A stretch of DNA of 57,539 bases from Actinomycetota bacterium (GTDB taxonomy: Bacteria; Actinomycetota; Actinomycetes; Actinomycetales; Dermatophilaceae). Under the pieces are notes generated by a model. It had not been told where the DNA came from and ran no database searches. It was given only the letters and a program-made list of their open reading frames with translations. The DNA is taken from contig JAIUOP010000018.1 in NCBI GenBank assembly GCA_020161815.1, forward strand, positions 1 to 57,539, in the 5' to 3' direction. Positions 35,521-46,727 of the stretch are shown in pieces. Numbering within the stretch: position 1 is the stretch's first letter; each line of letters opens with the position of its first letter. The position numbers were made by a program, and so were the translations under genes.

Positions 35521-37290
35521 TCAGCGGCGGCCGACGAACCAGCGGCGAATGCGGTCGATCCGGTCGGTCACCTGCTCGCTGCTCGCCTGGGCCAGCTCGG
35601 GCCCACCACAGGCTCGTCGGAGCTCCATGTGCACGTTCGCGTGTGGCGCCCCGGTCTTCTTTGCATAGGCCGCGACGAGCTTGTTGAGTTCCTTGCGTTG
35701 CGCAGCGAGCGCTCGGTGGGCGGACACCGGGACCGCCGTATGCCGTCCGGCCCGGCCCGTGGACCGGCTCTGCTTGGCCTGGCGCTCGGTGAGGAGGGTC
35801 GCCACCTGCTCGGGCTCGAGCAGCCCGGGCAACCCGAGGTAGTCCTGCTCCTCCTCCGACCCCACGGCCGCGTGCAGCCCGAACTGCTGGGCGTCGAAGA
35901 GCACGTGGTCGAAGTGGGCATCGGACTCCAGCGCCTCGAAGCTCGGCTCGTCGATCCCGAGGGTGCGCTCGGTGCGGTTGGCCGCCGCGATGAGTCCATC
36001 CTCTTCGGCCCACAGCGAGGCCTCCCCCTCGGCCGACGTGGGGCGATCGAGGGCATGGTCGCGTTCGAGCTCCATGTTGGCCGCGTGCTCGAGGATGAGC
36101 GGCACGCTCGGCAGGAAGACCGAGGCGGTCTCGCCGCGCTTGCGGGCCCGCACGAAACGCCCCACGGCCTGGGCGAAGAACAGCGGCGTCGAGGTCGACG
36201 TGGCATAGACCCCGACGCAGAGCCGGGGCACGTCCACGCCCTCGGAGACCATGCGGACGGCGACCAGCCAGCGGGAGGAGGCCGCGGCATACTCCTCGAT
36301 CCGGGCGCTGGCGCCGGAGTCGTCGGAGAGGACGACGGTCGGCTTCTCCCCCGTGATGCCCTCGAGGATGCGGGCATAGGCCCGCGCGGCCGTCTGGTTC
36401 GAGGCGATGACCATGGCACCGGCGTCGGGGACGTGGCGCCGCACCTCGGTCAGGCGCGTGTCGGCGGCGCGCAGCACCGAGGGGATCCACTCCCCCTTCG
36501 GGTCCAGCGCGGTGCGCCACGCCTGCGCGGTCGCGTCCTTGGTCATCGGCTCACCGAGGCGGGCCGCGACCTCGTCACCGGCCTTGGTGCGCCACCGCAT
36601 CGCCCCGCCATAGGCGAGGAAGAGCACCGGCCGCACGACGCCGTCCCGGAGGGCATCGGCATACCCATAGGTGTGGTCGGAGGCCGAGCGCAGGATGCCG
36701 GTCTCGTCGAGCTCGTACCGCACGAACGGGATCGGGCTGGTGTCGGAGCGGAACGGGGTGCCGGTGAGGGCCAGCCGACGCGTCGCCGAGGAGAACGCCT
36801 CCCGGATCGCCTCCCCCCAGCTCTTGGCGTCGCCGCCGTGGTGGATCTCGTCGAGGATCACCAGCGTCGGGGTGGCCTCGGTGCGTCGCCGGTGCAGGTC
36901 CGGGCGGCTTGCCACCTGCGCATAGGTCAGCGCCACGCCGCCGTAGTCGCCGCTCTGGACCGCGACCGAGTTGGCGAACGCCGGGTTGAGATGGATCCCG
37001 ACCCGCGCCGCGGCGTCGGCCCACTGGTGCTTGAGGTGCTCGGTCGGCGCGACGACGGTGACCTCGCGGACCAGCCCGCGCCCGAGCAGCTCGGTGGCGA
37101 CCTGGAGGGCGTAGGTCGTCTTGCCGGCCCCCGGGGTCGCGACGGTGAGGAAGTCCCGTTCCCCGGCCGCCGACTTCTCCAGGTATGCCGTGAGCGCGGC
37201 TTCCTGCCAGGCCCGCAGCTTCGGCGCGGTACCCCACGCCGCCCGCTCCGGGAAGGCGGGTGAGAGGTGATGGGCGGCAGAGGTACTCAT
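35521..37290 (-). CDS. DEAD/DEAH helicase, XPB/SSL2-like (COG1061)
   Basis: A 589-residue superfamily-2 helicase common in actinobacteria. Walker A is VATPGAGKTTYALQVA at about residues 53-68 and the DEAD-type box is VILDEIHHGG. Motif III lies in LALTGTPFRSD. In the second RecA lobe, SSRWLVAVRMVSEGVDVPRL is motif V, and QAVGRFVRARKRGE is motif VI. A C-terminal ~150-residue extension with many charged residues has no clear motif. ATG 37290 is used; GTG 37302 is also in frame. It may act in DNA repair or phage defence as a stand-alone motor. No nuclease partner is adjacent. Confidence 0.85.
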   Translation of the reverse strand: MSTSAAHHLSPAFPERAAWGTAPKLRAWQEAALTAYLEKSAAGERDFLTVATPGAGKTTYALQVATELLGRGLVREVTVVAPTEHLKHQWADAAARVGIHLNPAFANSVAVQSGDYGGVALTYAQVASRPDLHRRRTEATPTLVILDEIHHGGDAKSWGEAIREAFSSATRRLALTGTPFRSDTSPIPFVRYELDETGILRSASDHTYGYADALRDGVVRPVLFLAYGGAMRWRTKAGDEVAARLGEPMTKDATAQAWRTALDPKGEWIPSVLRAADTRLTEVRRHVPDAGAMVIASNQTAARAYARILEGITGEKPTVVLSDDSGASARIEEYAAASSRWLVAVRMVSEGVDVPRLCVGVYATSTSTPLFFAQAVGRFVRARKRGETASVFLPSVPLILEHAANMELERDHALDRPTSAEGEASLWAEEDGLIAAANRTERTLGIDEPSFEALESDAHFDHVLFDAQQFGLHAAVGSEEEQDYLGLPGLLEPEQVATLLTERQAKQSRSTGRAGRHTAVPVSAHRALAAQRKELNKLVAAYAKKTGAPHANVHMELRRACGGPELAQASSEQVTDRIDRIRRWFVGRR

Positions 37291-37326
37291 GAGCCCCGCC
37301 ACGATAACCGCCCGACGCCACTCAGG

Positions 37327-37364
37327 CCGAAGGCCTCGCCGGTGGGGGACGGCGAGGCCTTCGG
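37327..37364. terminator. terminator hairpin
   Basis: A perfect 14-bp stem, CCGAAGGCCTCGCC pairing with GGCGAGGCCTTCGG, around a 10-nt loop. It lies just past the stop of the metalloprotease gene on the minus strand. Confidence 0.7.
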
Positions 37365-37380
37365 AGATTGGGGTGCGAGG

Positions 37381-38334
37381 TCAGCCCGCGCGATAGGTCG
37401 TCCACGAGGTCTGCATGCGCGTCACCTGGCCGGCCGAGAACTGGTCCATGCACGAGTCCACGGTGTAGTCCATGAAGTTGCGGATGGGGTCCAGCCCCGC
37501 CACGCGGGTGCAGCTGTCGCGGCCGGTCGGGCATCCGGACGCGGGGCTGGCCTCGGCCGGGGTGTCCGCGACGTAGTCGCCCTTGCCCTTACACCCGCCC
37601 TGGAAGGTGTGGTAGAGCCCCATCCAGTGCCCCACCTCGTGGGTCCCGGTGTCGCCGAGGTTGTACGGCGTGGCCGTGCCGCCGGGGAGCGACTCGTCGA
37701 GGAGCACGACCCCGTCCATGGGGTCGACCGTCGACTTCGGGAAGGTCGCCCACCCGAGCAGGCTGTTGCCCAGGTTGGCGGTGTAGACGTTGAGGTCGGC
37801 CTTGCCGCCCTTGTGCAGGGTCGTCTTCATCGCCTTCTCGGCCGTGGATCCGTTGGTGAGGCCGTTGTACCAGGACGCGTTGTTCGTCGTGTCGGTCGAG
37901 ACGAGCGTGAAGGTGACCTTCGCCGGCACGTAGGCGTCATTGAGCACCTTGATCTGGGCCGCGATCTCGGACGAGGTGAGCACGCCCTTGGCCCCATCGG
38001 TGATCGTGTGCCAGTAGACGTTGACGTTCGCCGAGGTGAAGGCCGCCGTCCCGGCGGCGGTGCGAGCCGACCCGTCGTTGCCCTTGGTCAGGCCCTTGCT
38101 CGTGAGAGCCCGGGCCAGGGCATCCTCCATGGCCTTGGCCTGGCTCGCGCTCACGTCGTTGGGGTCCTTGGCGCCGTTGATCCCGCGGGCGGAGGTGGCC
38201 TCGGGCGTGAAGCACGCGGCAGCAGCACCGGCGTCGGCGCCCAGCGGCTTGGCCTCGGCGGCGGCGGCTCCCGCGGTGAGGGTCGCGACCGCGAGCGCGG
38301 CGGCAGAGAGGACGGACAGGGTGCGACGGGTCAT
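37381..38334 (-). CDS. secreted M43-family zinc metalloprotease
   Basis: A 317-residue exported protease. Residues 1-28 are a signal peptide (RR start, hydrophobic core, AEA/KP cleavage zone). The catalytic zinc site is [15 protein letters not shown], the HExxHxxGxxH metzincin motif at about residue 225. The Met-turn lies in [13 protein letters not shown], where MDYTxDxCM is the M43 pattern. The extracellular half contains two Cys pairs (GGCKGKG/SGCPTG, DSCTR/SCMDQF). A pappalysin/cytophagalysin-like enzyme, it may process peptides outside the cell. It is monocistronic: a terminator follows and a 163-bp gap precedes it. Confidence 0.92.
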   Translation of the reverse strand: MTRRTLSVLSAAALAVATLTAGAAAAEAKPLGADAGAAAACFTPEATSARGINGAKDPNDVSASQAKAMEDALARALTSKGLTKGNDGSARTAAGTAAFTSANVNVYWHTITDGAKGVLTSSEIAAQIKVLNDAYVPAKVTFTLVSTDTTNNASWYNGLTNGSTAEKAMKTTLHKGGKADLNVYTANLGNSLLGWATFPKSTVDPMDGVVLLDESLPGGTATPYNLGDTGTHEVGHWMGLYHTFQGGCKGKGDYVADTPAEASPASGCPTGRDSCTRVAGLDPIRNFMDYTVDSCMDQFSAGQVTRMQTSWTTYRAG

Positions 38335-38497
38335 GGCGGTGCCTCGGCAGGGTCACGGCGACCCTCGGCTCGGGTCCCCTGAGGTCTCCGAAACTAGGTC
38401 CGAGCGGCGCTCCATGGGCCAAGGTCCACGTCCGGAATCGGTCAGGATTCCTCCGGAAGCGTCAAGGTTCGGTCAAGGCCGACCGCCGCGGGCCGGC

Positions 38498-38800
38498 CTA
38501 CTCCTCGCCCTCGCCCGGCGCACCCCACGCGGCGTCGGCGATCTCCTTGCACATCGGGCAGATCGGGAACTTCTTCGGGTCCCGCCCGGGCACCCACACC
38601 TTGCCGCACAGGGCCGTGACCGGCTCCCCGGAGAGGGCGGACTCGAGGATCTTCTCCTTGCGCACGTAGTGCGAGAAGCGCTCGTGGTCACCGGGCTCCT
38701 GGAGCTGCGGCACCGTCTCCTCGCGCTCCAGCACCGCCGTCGAGGTCTGCGGCCCGGAGGGCTCGAGCTGGGGTTCGTCCAGGGACAGCGACTCACTCAT
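38498..38800 (-). CDS. DUF3039 zinc-ribbon-like protein
   Basis: A 100-residue soluble protein of the actinobacterial DUF3039 family. The first half is disordered and acidic (EREETVPQLQEPGDHERFSH). The second half carries ALCGKVWVPGRDPKKFPICPMC. The first Cys lies 15-17 residues before the CPMC pair, a likely zinc site. ATG 38800 is preferred over a longer reading that would run through the upstream gene. Function is unknown. It ends 163 bp before the metalloprotease start and is 32 bp after the YqgE-like gene, so those two may be one transcript. Confidence 0.85.
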   Translation of the reverse strand: MSESLSLDEPQLEPSGPQTSTAVLEREETVPQLQEPGDHERFSHYVRKEKILESALSGEPVTALCGKVWVPGRDPKKFPICPMCKEIADAAWGAPGEGEE

Positions 38801-38832
38801 GCGTCCCAGTCTGGCACGGGGCCCGCGCGTCC

Positions 38833-39387
38833 TCAGTTGACCGAGGGGTCCTCGGGCAGGAAGGCGAGCCACGCGAGCTGGCCGGGCTGGCGGCGCAGGA
38901 CGCTCGCCCACAACTGCGCCGGATCCAGGCTGAAGGCATCCTCGGGACGGGAGGACACGGCATACCAGCTGCCCGTGCGGAGCTCGCCCTCGAGCTGCCC
39001 CGGCGACCACCCGGCATACCCGACGAAGATCCGCACCGCGTCGACCTTGGCGGCCACCGCCGCAGGTGGCGCGTCGAGGTCGACGAGGCCGATCCCGGCG
39101 AAGATCTGCTGGACCCCGTCGACGGCGCGACCGTCGACGGCGACCAGCCCCAGCGCGGAGTCCAGCTGGACCGGGCCGCCCTGGAAGAGCGTGTCCGGCT
39201 CGGTCGCGTGCTCGCCCCAGCCGGGCAGGACGGCGTCGATGTCGGCCCCGAGCGGCTTGTTGAGCACCACGCCCTGGGCGCCGCCGTCGTCGTGCTGGAG
39301 CACGAGGACCACGCTGCGGTGGAAGATCCCCTCCTCGATCTGCGGGGTCGCGACGAGGAGGCGGCCGGTCAACCGGTCAGCGCTCAC
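38833..39387 (-). CDS. YqgE/AlgH family protein
   Basis: A 184-residue protein of the UPF0301 (YqgE/AlgH) family. The signature is LTGRLLVATPQIEEGIFHRS, then VVLVLQHDDGGAQGVVLNKPL. Later FQGGPVQLDSALGLVA and FVGYAGWSPGQLEGELRTGSWY are the family's G-Y-x-G-W-x-x-x-Q-L-E motif. Family function is unsettled. GTG 39387 is preferred: CACAAT on the minus strand lies 6 nt upstream, which fits a leaderless start, and the longer reading adds only low-complexity residues. DUF3039 follows in the same direction. Confidence 0.88.
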   Translation of the reverse strand: MSADRLTGRLLVATPQIEEGIFHRSVVLVLQHDDGGAQGVVLNKPLGADIDAVLPGWGEHATEPDTLFQGGPVQLDSALGLVAVDGRAVDGVQQIFAGIGLVDLDAPPAAVAAKVDAVRIFVGYAGWSPGQLEGELRTGSWYAVSSRPEDAFSLDPAQLWASVLRRQPGQLAWLAFLPEDPSVN

Positions 39388-39421
39388 CACCCCATTGTGC
39401 CCAAGCGGGGCGTCGAGGAGC

Positions 39422-41725
39422 TCAGTCCGGGCGCCCCCGTCGCGGGCGGTCGCCGAAGCTGCGGCCGCCCCGCGGACCACCGAAACCGCGCCCCCCCTGC
39501 GGCCGCGCACCCCCGAAGCGGGGCCGGCGCTGCTGACGGGGATTGCCCTCGAGGATCGGGCGCCACTGCTCGTCCGGGACCGGGATGCCCGAGGGGGTCG
39601 AGCCGCCGGTGGCGAGCACGTGGGCGTCGCCGGGCCGCACCTTGACCGGCTCGGTCTCGACGCCGGCCTGGTCGAGCAGGCGCTGCATCATCCGCTTCTG
39701 GTGCGGCAGCGCGAGGGTGACGACGGCGCCGGACTCCCCGGCCCGTGCCGTGCGGCCGGACCGGTGGAGGTAGTCCTTGTGGTCCCGCGGCGGGTCGACC
39801 TGGAGCACCAGGCCCACGTCGTCCACGTGGATGCCACGGGCGGCGACGTCGGTGGCGACGAGCACCGGCAGCCGGCTCTCGCGGAAGGCGCCGAGGACCC
39901 GGTTGCGGACGGCCTGGGAGAGACCGCCGTGGAGGGCGGCGGCGAGGACTCCGCGCTCACGCAGCTCCCGGGCGATGCGGTCCGCGCCGAGCTGGGTGCG
40001 GACGAAGACGATGGTCGGGCCGGGCCGGTTGGTGACCTCGGCGGTGATCGCCTTCTTGTCCTGCGGGTCGATGAGGAGCACGTGGTGGCTCATCGTCGTC
40101 ACCGCGGCCTGGGCGTCGTCGGTCGAGTGCGTGACCGGGTCGACCATGTACTTCTCGACGAGGGTGTCGACGCCCCGGTCGAGGGTCGCCGAGAAGAGCA
40201 GGCGCTGCCCGCCCTCGGGGATCGCGTCGAGGATCGAGGTCATCTCCTCGACGAAGCCCATGTCGGCCATGTGGTCGGCCTCGTCGAGGATCGTGACGGT
40301 GACCGAGCCGAGCTCGACGGCGCCGCGGTCCATGAGGTCGACGAGGCGGCCGGGGGTGGCGACGAGGATGTCGATGCCCTTGGCGAGCGCGTCGATCTGC
40401 TTGTCATAGGACAGTCCGCCGGCGACGAGCTTGTGGCGCAGGCCGGCGACGTGGACCAGCGGCTCGAGGGCGTCGCTGACCTGCATCGCGAGCTCGCGCG
40501 TCGGCACGAGGATGAGGGCACGGGGCCGCTTGGACTCGGGCTTGGTGCCGTCGTTGAGGCGGGTGATCGTCGGCAGGCCGAAGGCCAGGGTCTTGCCCGA
40601 GCCGGTGCGGCCACGCCCGAGCACGTCACGGCCGGCGAGGGCGTCGGGGATGGCGGCTTCCTGGATCGGGAAGGGCTGGGTGATCCCGTCGCGGGCGAGC
40701 CGCTCGACGAGCAGGTCGGGCAGGCCGAGGGCCGCGAAGCCGTTGTCCTCGGTCACGCTCGCCGGTCCGGTCTTGGCCTTGGAGCGGTATGCCGTCCACT
40801 CGTCGGCCTCGGCCCGCTCGGCTTCCGCTTCGGCGAAGGTGCGCTGGGGCTCGTGGTCGTGGCCGCTGTCGTGGGAGCTGCTCAGGTGGCGGCCTTCGTG
40901 GCGGTCCCGGCGCACGGGGTCGGCGACACGCGGCTCGCGACGCGGGCGCTCGTCGCGGTCGAAGCGGCGTGGACGGTCGCTGCGGTCCTCGAACCGGCGC
41001 GGACCGTCATCGCGGTCGAACCGACGCTGCGGCCGGTCGTCACGGTCGAACCGACGCTGCGGCCGGTCCTCGTTGGGCTCGAACCGACGCGGACGTTCGT
41101 CGCGGTCCTTGAAGCGGCGCGGCCGGTCCTCGTTGCGCTCGAACCGACGCGGACGCTCATCGCGGTCCTGGAAGCGGCGCGGACGGTCATCACGGTCGAA
41201 ACGACGCTGCGGCCGGTCATCGTTGCGGTCGAAACGACGCTGCGGCCGGTCCTCGTTGCGCTCGAACCGACGGGGCCGCTCATCGCGGTCCTCGAAACGC
41301 CGCCGCCGGTCATCACGGTCGAAACGACGCTGCGGCCGGTCATCGTTTCGCTCGAACCGGCGCGGACGCTCGTCACGGCTCTCGAACCGACGCGGCCGCT
41401 CGTCACGGTCCTCGAAACGCCGAGGACGGTCGTCCCGGTCACGCCGCGGTGCGGCGTCGTCGCGGTCGTAGCGCTTGGCCGGACGCCCCTCGCGGCGCGG
41501 GTCCTCCGCGCTCCAGCGGGCCGACCGCTCGGCGCGGGGCCGCTTCTCGCGCGGCTCCTCGGCCGACCGGGATCCGCCCTTGCCCTTGGCGGGACGGGGG
41601 CCGTCGGGCTGGCCGCGGTGGTGGGCCTTCTTCGGGCTCTTGCCGGCCTTCTTGGCCTCGGACTTCTGGGACGCGGTCCAGCGGGCCTTCTTGGGCGCGC
41701 CGGAACCACTGGATTTGGGTGCCAT
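39422..41725 (-). CDS. DEAD-box RNA helicase with an Arg/Asp repeat N-terminus
   Basis: A 767-residue helicase like RhlE/CshA types. After a Lys-rich start, residues 96-263 hold about 17 copies of a 10-11-residue unit (DERPRRFEDR or NEDRPQRRFDR). The helicase core follows. The Q motif is PFPIQEAAIPD, Walker A GRGRTGSGKT, then PTRELAMQV, DEADHMADM, LLFSATL, VFVRTQ and the motif VI HRSGRTARAG. The tail is Gly/Arg-rich (PRFGGARPQGGRGFGGPR). The repeat region, 40937-41440, is repetitive in the DNA also. It should act in RNA remodelling or decay; the disordered flanks suggest RNA binding or condensate formation. A 130-nt leader precedes the ATG. Confidence 0.93.
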   Translation of the reverse strand: MAPKSSGSGAPKKARWTASQKSEAKKAGKSPKKAHHRGQPDGPRPAKGKGGSRSAEEPREKRPRAERSARWSAEDPRREGRPAKRYDRDDAAPRRDRDDRPRRFEDRDERPRRFESRDERPRRFERNDDRPQRRFDRDDRRRRFEDRDERPRRFERNEDRPQRRFDRNDDRPQRRFDRDDRPRRFQDRDERPRRFERNEDRPRRFKDRDERPRRFEPNEDRPQRRFDRDDRPQRRFDRDDGPRRFEDRSDRPRRFDRDERPRREPRVADPVRRDRHEGRHLSSSHDSGHDHEPQRTFAEAEAERAEADEWTAYRSKAKTGPASVTEDNGFAALGLPDLLVERLARDGITQPFPIQEAAIPDALAGRDVLGRGRTGSGKTLAFGLPTITRLNDGTKPESKRPRALILVPTRELAMQVSDALEPLVHVAGLRHKLVAGGLSYDKQIDALAKGIDILVATPGRLVDLMDRGAVELGSVTVTILDEADHMADMGFVEEMTSILDAIPEGGQRLLFSATLDRGVDTLVEKYMVDPVTHSTDDAQAAVTTMSHHVLLIDPQDKKAITAEVTNRPGPTIVFVRTQLGADRIARELRERGVLAAALHGGLSQAVRNRVLGAFRESRLPVLVATDVAARGIHVDDVGLVLQVDPPRDHKDYLHRSGRTARAGESGAVVTLALPHQKRMMQRLLDQAGVETEPVKVRPGDAHVLATGGSTPSGIPVPDEQWRPILEGNPRQQRRPRFGGARPQGGRGFGGPRGGRSFGDRPRRGRPD
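40937..41440 (-). repeat. in-gene tandem repeat, ~17 units of 30-33 bp
   Basis: The units encode [DN]-E/D-[D/E]-RP-[Q]-RRF-[E/D]-[R/D] and come in 10- and 11-codon lengths. Both lengths keep the frame. Units are degenerate at third positions but very alike, so copy number may vary between strains. Confidence 0.85.
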
Positions 41726-41859
41726 GAGGCAGTCATCTCTCTTCGGTGAACTCAGACAAGACGCGTCATGAGCCACGGGTGCGTGACCGGAAGGAGACGT
41801 GTCTTCGGCGGCGGGTCTGCCGCGGATCGGGCTCGGACCGAGCCGTCAGGGGAACCTCA

Positions 41860-41865
41860 AGTCTA
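41860..41865 (-). promoter_or_regulatory. -10 box (TAGACT) of the DEAD-box helicase gene
   Basis: TAGACT on the minus strand, right after the stop of the VanZ-like gene. A transcript from here would carry a leader of about 127 nt with a small palindrome (GCTCGGACCGAGC), a layout like autoregulated RNA-helicase leaders. Confidence 0.4.
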
Positions 41866-42246
41866 TCAGTGCGCGAGACGGCGCCCGGCCAGCGCGAGCA
41901 GCGCCCGGACCAGGAGCACGCCGAGGGCGACACCGACCCAGTCGGCAGCGACGTCCCAGACATCACCCGCACGCTGCGAGAGGAAGAAGTGCTGGATCGT
42001 CTCGCTGATCGGAGCATGCGCCGCGGCCACCGCGGGGACGAGCCGAGACCCCAGCCCCAGCAGGAGCGCGATCGCGACCGGTGCGGCGAAGACCAGGACG
42101 TGCAGCACCTTGTCGGCGTGCGGGAACATCGGCGTCCCGGGCGGCTGCGGGGCGTAGAGGACGTAGAAGTGCGCAGCGACGGTCAGGCCCAGACCGAGCA
42201 GGGCCAGGCGACGAAGCAGTTCGGGGGTCGGGGACACGTCATCCAT
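41866..42246 (-). CDS. VanZ-like membrane protein
   Basis: A 126-residue protein with four helices (about residues 10-30, 45-62, 65-75, 100-118). The VanZ pattern is seen: PHADKVLHVLVFAAPVAIAL, then HAPISETIQHFFLSQRAGDVWDVAADWVGVALGVLL, with the E..Q...R...D...D..G spacing. The start is ATG 42246 (MDDVSPTPELL); a longer reading would cross the divergent gene. Function is unknown; probably envelope related. It is the second VanZ-like protein of the window. Confidence 0.8.
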   Translation of the reverse strand: MDDVSPTPELLRRLALLGLGLTVAAHFYVLYAPQPPGTPMFPHADKVLHVLVFAAPVAIALLLGLGSRLVPAVAAAHAPISETIQHFFLSQRAGDVWDVAADWVGVALGVLLVRALLALAGRRLAH

Positions 42247-42291
42247 TGACGCATGCGTGCGGGATTGCGCCCAACCGGCCTCGCCGCCGCC

Positions 42292-42297
42292 TAGTGT
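42292..42297 (+). promoter_or_regulatory. -10 box (TAGTGT) for a leaderless start
   Basis: TAGTGT, six nucleotides, then ATG 42304. Confidence 0.45.
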
Positions 42298-42303
42298 TCG
42301 CAC

Positions 42304-42927
42304 ATGTCCTGGCTCGATGCCCTCGGGTGGTTCGGCTCCGCCCTGCTCGTCTTCTCGATCATGCAGGCGCGCGTGCTGCGCTTCCGCATCCTCAACTCGA
42401 TCGCCTGCGTGATCCTCACCGTCTTCAACGGCATCCTCGGGATCTGGCCGATGGTCGCGATGAACGTCGTCCTCACCCTGATCAACCTGTGGTTCATCGC
42501 CAAGCTGCTCCGCGAGCGCCGCGACGACACGGTCTACTCGGTGGTGCAGGTCGACGCCGACGACGCCTTCCTGCAGCACTTCCTGTCCTCCGAGCGCAAG
42601 GACATCCGCACCTTCTTCCCCAACTTCGGCGGGCTCGACGACGGAGGCGAGCGGACGGCATACCTCGTCCTCAACCGGCACGAAGCGGCCGGTGCGGTCC
42701 TCGTCCGCGACGCCGGCGACGGCGTGGCCCAGGTGGAGCTCGACTATGCGACACCGCGCTACCGCGACTTCACCCCGGGCGAGTTCGTCTACCGCAAGTC
42801 CGGCCTCTTCCAGCGGCGCGGGTTCCGCCTCGTCCGCACGCCCGCGGGGATGGTAGGCGCCTACTACGACCGGCTCGGGTTCGATCGTGTCGGAGATCAC
42901 TGGGAGCTGACCGTTCCGCAGGGGTGA
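42304..42927 (+). CDS. YgjV-like inner-membrane protein with a soluble C-terminus
   Basis: A 207-residue protein. Residues 1-70 hold three helices and resemble YgjV (WLDALGWFGSALLVFSI, RILNSIACVILTVFNGILGI, VAMNVVLTLINLWFIA). From about residue 75 the protein is soluble, with VDADDAFLQHFL, FFPNFGGLDDG, AYLVLNRHEAAGAVL and a final GFRLVRTPAGMVGAYYDRLGF. This tail is an alpha/beta module I cannot assign. The start is leaderless (TAGTGT 6 nt upstream). It lies alone, 72 bp before ppdK. Function is unknown. Confidence 0.7.
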   Translation: MSWLDALGWFGSALLVFSIMQARVLRFRILNSIACVILTVFNGILGIWPMVAMNVVLTLINLWFIAKLLRERRDDTVYSVVQVDADDAFLQHFLSSERKDIRTFFPNFGGLDDGGERTAYLVLNRHEAAGAVLVRDAGDGVAQVELDYATPRYRDFTPGEFVYRKSGLFQRRGFRLVRTPAGMVGAYYDRLGFDRVGDHWELTVPQG

Positions 42928-42999
42928 CCGGGCGAGTCGCGCCTCGGGGCGCCGTACTACTGTTCGTAGAGCCGCTTTCAACGACCCGGGAGGTCAGCC

Positions 43000-45687
<2,688 letters not shown>

Positions 45688-45733
45688 CGACCCGCTCCCA
45701 AACCCCCTCGGACCCCTGCCTCGCCCCTCCTCA

Positions 45734-45801
45734 CCCGTCGAGCGAGCACGAATCGCCCGGGAATCGCCAGATTCCCGGGCGATTCGTGCTCGCTCGACGG
45801 G
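45734..45801. terminator. perfect 32-bp hairpin between convergent genes
   Basis: A stem of 45734-45765 with 45770-45801, perfectly complementary over 32 bp, and a 4-nt loop (GCCA). It lies between the stops of ppdK and the PAP2 gene. There is no T-tract. It can serve both directions, and its length is unusual for a simple terminator. Confidence 0.85.
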
Positions 45802-45813
45802 GTGGGGGTGAGG

Positions 45814-46689
45814 TCAGTCGCGCGGCGGGTGGGCAGGGTGGTGGGAGCGCAGGGTGAGCACGAGCCGGTGCACGGTGATCACCAGGAGCACCCACGCGAT
45901 CCCGAGCAGCCACCCGGCGATGACGTCGGTCAGCCAGTGGTGCCCGAGCCACACGCGCGAGAGCCCCATCGACACGGCATACGCGGCGGCCGTGATGACG
46001 CCGACGACGCCCAGCCACACGTGTCGGCTCAGGATGAGGAGCAGGTATGCCGTGAGCCCGGCGAGGACGGTGGCGTTGAGGGTGTGCCCCGAGGGGAAGG
46101 AGGCGCTCGCCTCGAACGGTGGCACCGCGAGCTCATGGGGCGGACGGGCGCGCCCGGTGACGTCCTTGCCGACGACGGTGACCAGGAGCGAGCCGGCCAG
46201 GCCCGCGAGGAGGATCACGGCGGGCGTCCACCGCCGCCAGACGAGCACCAGGACGACCAGCACCAGGGCCGAGAGGACGACCCCACCGACCGGTCCCCCG
46301 ATGTCGGTGTAGTCGGTGACGAGGGTGCTGGTGGTCGGGGTGCGGGTCGAGGCCGCCCAGTCCAGCACCGGCTGGTCGAGGGCCGCGACGCCCTCGGCAT
46401 GCTGGACCCCCTCGTAGACCTCGGCAGCACCGCTGGCGATCCACAGGGCCACGCCACCGCCCACGACGAGGGTGAGGACCGCGGTCGCCTGCACCCCCCA
46501 GCGCCGGAAGACCACCGCGACGAGACCAACGACGCTCCGGAACAACTCGACGAGCGCTCGACCACTCCGGCTGCGCCACTCGCGCAGGTCCCGCTCGAAG
46601 ATGTGCTCCTCGTCGACGCGCACTGCCGGGTTCGGCGGGGTGGGCACGACGTCGGGTGCGGGGTCCAGCGGCGGGTGAGCGGACGGCAT
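45814..46689 (-). CDS. PAP2 family membrane phosphatase
   Basis: A 291-residue integral membrane phosphatase, probably acting on undecaprenyl pyrophosphate or another phospholipid on the outer face. The three PAP2 motifs are present: KDVTGRARPPHE (K-x6-RP), FPSGHTLNA (PSGH) and SRVWLGHHWLTDVIAG (SR-x5-H-x3-D). Six helices are visible after a soluble N-terminus of about 60 residues. ATG 46689 lies inside a GTATGCCGT copy (M-P-S start). It is convergent with ppdK and divergent from the DUF1801 gene. Confidence 0.92.
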   Translation of the reverse strand: MPSAHPPLDPAPDVVPTPPNPAVRVDEEHIFERDLREWRSRSGRALVELFRSVVGLVAVVFRRWGVQATAVLTLVVGGGVALWIASGAAEVYEGVQHAEGVAALDQPVLDWAASTRTPTTSTLVTDYTDIGGPVGGVVLSALVLVVLVLVWRRWTPAVILLAGLAGSLLVTVVGKDVTGRARPPHELAVPPFEASASFPSGHTLNATVLAGLTAYLLLILSRHVWLGVVGVITAAAYAVSMGLSRVWLGHHWLTDVIAGWLLGIAWVLLVITVHRLVLTLRSHHPAHPPRD

Positions 46690-46714
46690 ACGGCGTATTT
46701 GATCACGCCCGCCC

Positions 46715-46720
46715 TAGAGT
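46715..46720 (+). promoter_or_regulatory. -10 box (TAGAGT) for a leaderless start
   Basis: TAGAGT, seven nucleotides, then ATG 46728. Confidence 0.5.
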
Positions 46721-46727
46721 GCCCGTC

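Noticed and set aside
40937..41440. Possible CRISPR or direct-repeat array
   Set aside because: Units are contiguous, code for protein in frame and have no spacers; this is an in-gene tandem repeat.
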